Shown: piece by piece, positions 58,089 through 64,000 of the stretch
How positions within the stretch are numbered: the first letter of the stretch is position 1
How the letters are laid out: each line of letters opens with the position of its first letter
Assembly (NCBI GenBank): GCA_003868215.1
Contig: QWDQ01000003.1
Coordinates: 496,001-560,000, forward strand
DNA length: 64,000 nt
Source: Pseudophaeomoniella oleicola
Lineage: Eukaryota; Ascomycota; Eurotiomycetes; Phaeomoniellales; Phaeomoniellaceae
Direction of reading: 5' to 3'
The notes under the pieces: model-generated
Seen by the model: the letters and a program-made list of their open reading frames with translations, nothing else
Databases searched by the model: none
What the model was told of the DNA's origin: nothing
Made by a program: the position numbers and the translations under genes

Positions 58089-61000
58089 ATAAGGGAAACA
58101 ACGGAACTTAGGGAACTGCTTAGGCGTCGGTTGAGATCTGCATCAAGTTCAGCCTACCTGGGAATTCTATTCAGGAGAAAGTTGGAAGTCCTGAGAGGCA
58201 AATGATGGTCGTTGCTAATTTTGGTTCCATAGCTTCCGTTGAATAGCGTCCGCTAGGAGCACACTCCCAAATCCCTTTGGTGAGCCACACCGCATGTGCA
58301 TCCTTTAGATGGCTATCGAACGGTAGAAGAGAATCAATAATATTGAAGATCTGAATATCAAATTTGTGTCAGCCATGTACGGATGTTGCCTTGCAATGAA
58401 CTTGTCAGCTGACGTCCAGAGAGCCATCGGATATACGAACATGGCCAGATGTGTAAATTGTAGGAACATTCCGGGTTAGAAAAGGCGTTATTTGAATAAT
58501 AGGAGGACACGATGTGGCATGTATAGGAGACTCGTCAGCGGTATTACCTCTGCCGATACCGGTGAATAACGAGATGAGACACGAGACACCGTCTCGAATG
58601 CGAACATGTGCTGACTGCAGACTCCTCTTCGCAAAAGGGCCTTCCTTAGGGACGAGGATCACGATAGACATTTCGGGAGTGAGGTTGTGGGGTTCTTTCA
58701 TAGCAGATACCTGCTCGATCGGAAGAGGGCTGCGTGGGATACATCTGAGATTATGGAGAGAAGAGATATCCTGGCTTCTGGCTTCCGAGGCTGGTGGGAA
58801 TATCAGCATAGCGGAGCACTGCGAGATGGGATTGCGGAAAGGACCGTGTGTGTCATGCAGACCACACATGCGAACCATATGCTTAGCTTAGCTTAGCAGA
58901 TGATGAGGGGTCCGACGATGACCCATGCGTGGGCGATCATTGGTGTCAATGTCGTGCGGGAACGGGAGGATCTTCTCGATAAGGATGTTGTTGATGTGTT
59001 ATTCCGATGATCCTGCTGGTTTTGGGCTGTAATCGTTAGATGTTGCTTGAATATGTAATATGCAGGGATGGTGCGATATAATTGCTGAGCCCAGCTGGTG
59101 GGTCTCAGATAGGTCATGTTGCTGCCATGGGCCAACGAGGCGCCAGAATGGAAGCGGATGCGCCATGGTGATCCCGTGAATATGGGATATGGTTTCGCAC
59201 GATGAATATTGTATACGACAAAGGAAACAAATGAGTCATGTGGTTGGCAATTCCGGAACGCGCGTGGCAATGAAGTTTGCATCATGCGACGCCGTTAATG
59301 GTTGGAACTCTACTAGCCACCATGTTGAGAGCTGCGGTTGAAGACCGCCGTCGACATCATCTAATGACCACGATCAGAAGGCTTTGCCAACACGCTTTAC
59401 TCAGATATCCATGAAAAGGCTGTTGTTAAACCTTGGGGTGGTACAGGTTGGCCTCTGGTGGTGGCAAGTTGCAGTATCCTTGGGAAATGTCTTGTATGCC
59501 AGCCAGCACAAGCTCCTCGAGAGCATCTTCGATGCTCCACCTGTCCCGTCTGTATGAATACCTTCAAGCATCGGAGGATCGGAGCCATGTTGACCAGAAG
59601 CCGAGAGGGCGAGGACCAGGAGCTTTATTACCTCCATAGATCGGAATGCGGTAGATGCCATGGGTCCAATAAAGTGGCGATCAAGCAGAGCTCCCAGGCC
59701 CTGCGACCTTGCGATCATCTGAGTCCGTACCACGCGATTTTCCCTGTGCCACAGCTTCAATAAGGTGGTTTCTTCATCATACATATCTACTCCTCCAACA
59801 ATTCGGATCGATTCTTGACTCATGTAAACGATGATAAGCTCTCTGCTTGTAGTTGATGTGCTATGCAGTGCTTGACATTCCCGTCTGTTGGGATCTCTGC
59901 ACGAAATGATTGTGGCTGCGACCGAGTTGGTGAGAGTTTGAGCGTAAAGTATGATGGTGAAAGGACAAAATAGGCAAACGCTCGATACTTGAAGCGAGAT
60001 TTGACGTCGACAATATTCGACAAGCGTGATATTCAAGGAAACCGTACAGTTCAGAGAAAGTCAACGTGGCGGTCTTGCAGCGTCTACACGCACGTAAAGA
60101 AACCTTCAAGTGGTTTCACGGAACCGAAGAAAAACTTGTTGGTCTGGTCAAGCATCATGTGGAAGCGGCTGTAATCTACGTGCCGCTTTCTCTGCATGGA
60201 AGCCCGTGAAGCCTCGTGGCATAATACTTTGGGGCTGGTGTAATGTCGCTCAGTAGCATGTCATGCACGCATATTGCCGACGCCACGAGAAGGCAATAGC
60301 TTGTTTCGCAGCTCAGCCACTGTGGCAAATATAACAAGATCTGGAATGCAAAAGACAAAAGGCAAGCGAAGTGTGGCCCAAGGGGCAATATGCGGCGTCG
60401 TCTTCAATTGAGTGAACCCCCAATCCAGAGAACAATATCGCAATCACATGGCCAAATCATCAGCATTGAGACTGTAAACACGCTCCAAACGAGCTACCAG
60501 AAAAGCTAGAGGGAGTGATATGCGGCAACCCATCACTCTGGAGAAAACCGTCGGAAATGCTTGTTCGGTATTCCGTGCATCATCAGAACCTATATAGTAT
60601 ATTGCACATGGGACCGTTCGCTGGCTGCAGGCCATTGATGCTGTTGTGGCAATCGGAACCATCGTGCCATGTGGTCGCCGCAACCTCACCCATGGACCAA
60701 CTTCCATGCAACCGCGTGGAAGTCATCGGGGTGGATGGAGGTGGGATGCGGTGTGGACAGATATAATAAGCGGTAAGCTGCATGACCGGGTCTGATGACT
60801 GGTTGTATACGTCTTGTCATTTTCGCGTGGCCCAGCAGGGGTTTAGGTTGTGATACTTCACATCGACCGTATCATTAGCCATCTAACAGCAAGTAGTCTC
60901 ACAGTTCAGTGGCTTTCGTAAGCGAGGTCGCAGGCAAGATAGTCTTCGTCAACCAATTCGGGATAAGGATTGGACCGTTCCTGCAAAATGGATCTATCGC

Positions 61001-61637
61001 CACTTCCAGCCCTTCGTTTAGATCATGTCAAAAACAGCATAACTTAACACTGTGATCTGTCGATGGTAACATTACCGCAGATGAGACCCAGGTAATATCC
61101 AATAAGCTGACGGTGGCGTGCACTACCTCGAAAGAACCCGGGTTCATGCTGTAGCGCGGGCTTAGCCGAAAAGACCAATGTGCTGCGAACCCACCAAGAT
61201 AAGTTTGTTCGCAAGGCACAGTATGCTTGGTCGAGGGCTATTGTCTCCCACGGCCAACCTCTCGACTCGACCAGGGGAAACGGATGCATGATTGACAGAT
61301 GCGGTTATGAAGTTCCGATCACAGTTGCCCAGCTCGCCAGGTAGCTTTGGAGGGAAGTAAGGCGGCTAGACCAGCAGGGGGTGCAGTTAAGGTAGATATC
61401 TGAGGAAGGGATCTGGGATAAAGGATCTTAGAGATCTTCTGACCGAGAAATGATGCATGCATCACTTTCCAAATGTGGGTCTACCATCCTAAATGGTCTG
61501 TTCGACCTCTCTTGATGCTTCCTCTTGCGATACTGTAGGGAGGTGTCGAGGTGTCGAGGTGCTTCGATCCTATAACGCCCCTCGTTGGGACGCTCTGGAT
61601 ATCGAAACAGCCATGCCGAGGATGAGATTACAGAAAA

Positions 61638-61943
61638 GGCTGTCATACGGATGCTACCAACCTATGTGGATATGATGGCACTGGCGTCGAGTCCCATTTT
61701 CGGTCTCTAAACCAACGTTGTACGGACCGTTCCTTTATGGTTCTGCCGGTTGGCTTGCGCGGCACCGAAGACGGTTCTACGCTGTTTAATCTCAACCACG
61801 AGCTTGGCTGGACCTTCACCGGTGTCGTTGCGCCTCTGTTTTTTGTAGCTGACCATACGGAGTTACCGCGCACCGCCATCGATGTCCGACTCATCGAAGG
61901 ATCGAAGATGTTCATCTTGCCTCCCCTCCCCCTAAAGAAATAA
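61638..61943 (+). pseudogene. Coding-like segment, unknown family
   Basis: A 102-codon stop-free stretch ending in TAA. Its text looks like a protein C-terminus: CGYDGTGVESHFRSLNQRC, FMVLPVGLRGTEDGSTLF, NLNHELGWTFTGVVAPLFFV, then TAIDVRLIEGSKMFILPPLP. It has no good start codon and no clear upstream exon. It could be the last exon of an unrecognised gene or a relic. Confidence 0.25.
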
Positions 61944-62281
61944 GAGGGCCTAGCCATGTCCAACGCCGACAGCGGCGGCCCTAACAACAGGGATGATTAG
62001 GACAATTAGTGGAAGTACGGTATTGCAGGGTTTGTTCATTGCCGCGTAGAAGGATCGCAAAAAGTTGACAGGTCAGAAAGCGAGATAGCCTACCGGGAAG
62101 CTTTCCGCCAAATAAGGCCGACAAGGGCATGGCCGCCAAAAGGACAGGGCTTTGATCAGGCTGGGGTCAGTGCAGAGTCTAAGAGCCAGCCTGCCACCTA
62201 AGTCGCGTCTCGCGTATTGCCTCAAGGCATCTATTTCGTCGCAACCACTTCCCGAGTGAGAATCCCAGTCCATCCTGGACC

Positions 62282-63100
62282 TTATTTTCCCACATTCTGT
62301 TGGAACGTTTCTGTCATGTATCCCTGCCCATGCAGCGTTGTAGTGCAGTCGGCATGGCAGTCCCAAGGCGCTTTGCAATCCATCGTGCCGCCTATCGATA
62401 CGTGGTTGAAGATACCCATGTACAGAGTAAAACCCCCGACGGAAGCTGTGTAGCCTTGGATCCGTCGCGCTGTGTCGGGGAACTGCTCTAGCGGAATATG
62501 GACATCCCTAAACTCCTTCCGGTTGCCACTCAGGCTCTGGTGCAAACCATGGGGTGGCCATGTCGAATCAACTCCATTTCCAAACATGACCAGGTGTACG
62601 GGGGACCAACGACGAACAGGGCACAACACATGGGATTGGGATGCATAATGCACGCCTCTGTCGTCGCCCTTGTGCCAACCAACGGATCAGCAATCTGTGA
62701 TCCAAGGAACCAGAGTGGCATGGCATGTGGAAAGACGTGTCAATAGTCTTCCCGGCATAGACCGCAAGCGAGCGAACCTTTTGCCCCCGCTCGTCTCCCA
62801 TGTACAACGTAACTCTATCTATTCTTGCTTTCACATCGGTGGATGGTTTGAAGGGTAATGTCGAAGCTTGAACTCCATGAGTGGATTCTGTTGGGGGGAG
62901 TAAATGGATCAATGCTCTTGCGACGGGAGGTAGGAGGTGGTCAGTCCCCATTCCCTATGCATGTCGCATATCTCATCAATAGCTGCTACCTGGGTCGATT
63001 GAAATGGCGTGAATACATCTGGTGCAGTAATTAGCCATTCATCCAAGGGCAAGGTCAGCAAGAGACAGACACTATACGTACGGATCTGACGGTCAAGTTG
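62282..63100 (-). pseudogene. Decayed gene of unknown family
   Basis: Protein-like text runs across this interval on the minus strand but changes frame at least once. The upstream part contains RIDRVTLYMGDERGQKVRSLAVYAG and TIDTSFHMPCHSGS. The downstream part contains WHKGDDRGVHYASQSHV, FGNGVDSTWPP, FRDVHIPLEQFPDTARRIQG, and GGFTLYMGIFNHVSIGG, then a Cys-containing CKAPWDCHADC segment. The two parts have the same flavour (alternating beta strands), and the Trp/Gly/Cys-rich text is not what a random frame gives. No intron with good signals joins them. I do not recognise the family. It is probably a pseudogene, or a gene disturbed by sequence error. Confidence 0.35.
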
Positions 63101-64000
63101 CGAATGGATGCATGTCCTGTAGGCGTTATGCATGCACGGGTCTTCACACAGAAGTAGTATATTGATGTATCATCCTGTCTTATACGCGTAAATGGCATCC
63201 TATGCGCATATCTACAATTACTTAATTGGGCTTATAGTGAGATGAGATATTGAATGGCTTCGGCATCTCCCATCGTTCACCAGCGTCCACCAGCGTCCAC
63301 CATCATACTCCATTAGTACTTCCCCAAACTTGCATGACTTGCCTATTCAATCCAAATCGCCAACAAACCGAGAATGATCAACCCAATCCCTGACTATATC
63401 TCCCAGCAGCCAACGGTTTCTCAACAATCATTGCCTCTTGGATTCCGTCACTTTTCACCTGCCTAGGTATGCATCTACGAGTCTAGTTGTTATGCTTTGC
63501 TAGAAATGCCACTATCAATCTATCGGGATCTAGGACTTGGGCACTGGATTTCTCATTGCGGTATGGATTGAAGTCGCCCGGCTTCACAATCAGCCATTAC
63601 TGGATGCCTTCTTTCCGCCACATTGTCTTTTAGGCATGTAGTCACTCCCTTGACATCTCGGTTACACCGCCTGCCCTGGTCATCGGCTCCTGCGCCTGCG
63701 CCTGCAACCAGCACCAGCTCCAGCACCAGCATCTGCGCCTGTCCCCGATTTTTCTGTTTGCGATGCGCCTTGCTCTCGAGCACGTCTCTCGTATACTGTA
63801 CAGTATTCGCTAGCGCCGGAAGGAAGACACAAACATGTCATCTTTTCGCGCCAACATCCCGATCCAATACGCACAACCGTCGAAAGTGCTACGGGAAAGC
63901 TGCCAGCAGTCCCGATCTGTCCCATGTCGCCAGATGCGAATCGCAGAGGTCTACCATCCTTGGTTGGCCTGTCATAATTGCACTCTGACCTCCTGTCTCA

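Larger units (their letters stand above)
58089..64000. other. Gene-poor right arm
   Basis: 5.9 kb in which I find no gene that meets the standard of the rest of the window. It contains overlapping short frames on all strands, a TTAGC triple repeat near 58882-58896, a GTGTCGAG duplication near 61542-61560, a CAGCGTCCAC duplication at 63281-63300, and a (GC-rich) GCNCCN-type hexamer run at about 63686-63745. Two stretches keep coding-like text and are listed separately. Confidence 0.5.

Noticed and set aside
58405-58878. 157-codon minus-strand frame with two HVRIxDG words
   Set aside because: The internal repetition is slight and the plus strand carries an equally open frame; not enough to call a gene.
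58881-58897. TTAGC triple repeat considered as telomere-like
   Set aside because: The unit is not TTAGGG and only three copies exist.
59401-60036. 211-codon minus-strand frame
   Set aside because: The longest frame in the right arm, but it has no domain, signal peptide or splice support and its text is not protein-like over any length. Left as possible but unsupported.

Overview
This is nuclear DNA of a filamentous ascomycete (Pezizomycotina). The genes sit on both strands and are spaced by 0.3-3 kb. Introns are mostly 46-73 nt, with GTAAGT/GTATGT/GTGAGT-type donors, CTAAC/CTGAC branch boxes and CAG/TAG acceptors. The gene set is housekeeping eukaryotic: polyubiquitin, a Zn2Cys6 regulator, farnesyltransferase, V-ATPase and a complex I subunit. 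I cannot name the genus. There is no rRNA, tRNA, CRISPR array, secondary-metabolite cluster or intact transposon that I can support.

Layout from left to right. At the left edge lies the 5' exon of a BRAP2/ETP1-type RING protein (minus), then a four-repeat polyubiquitin gene (minus). A Zn2Cys6-type regulator (4.5-6.8 kb, minus) is separated by 3.5 kb of non-coding DNA from the farnesyltransferase beta subunit (plus). That gene converges with mitochondrial COQ3 (minus). A UTP5/WDR43-like ribosome-biogenesis factor (minus) and a BET protein of the Bdf1 type (plus) diverge from a 2.9 kb intergenic. A broken WD40-like gene lies at 23.6-24.2 kb. It is followed by an unknown 465-residue protein (plus), a Gyp5-like Rab GAP (minus) and an unknown 528-residue protein (minus). 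After another 2.6 kb non-coding stretch comes a plus-strand run: GPI mannosyltransferase 2 (PIG-V), the BLM10/PA200 proteasome activator, V-ATPase subunit a, and a DsbA/FrnE-like oxidoreductase. A PHD-MYST histone acetyltransferase (Sas3-like, minus) diverges from a small complex I subunit (NDUFA1/MWFE type). Next is a divergent pair: arylamine N-acetyltransferase (minus) and an RraA-like aldolase (plus). An F-box-like unknown follows. From 58.1 kb to the end the window is gene-poor, with only coding-like remnants.

The genes are mostly unrelated housekeeping functions. Loose themes are protein turnover (ubiquitin, BRAP2, BLM10), endomembrane work (Gyp5, PIG-V, V-ATPase) and chromatin (Bdf1, Sas3). 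The most interesting observations are gene-structure oddities. The complex I gene appears to need a 4-nt microexon, giving a conserved Arg-Gln-Met-Met junction. The DsbA/FrnE gene has a GA where its splice donor should have GT. Several introns are exactly 51 nt, a multiple of three without stops, so they could be retained in frame. A 12-bp palindrome, TACTACGTAGTA, recurs only in intergenic DNA. No clearly novel multi-gene system was found.
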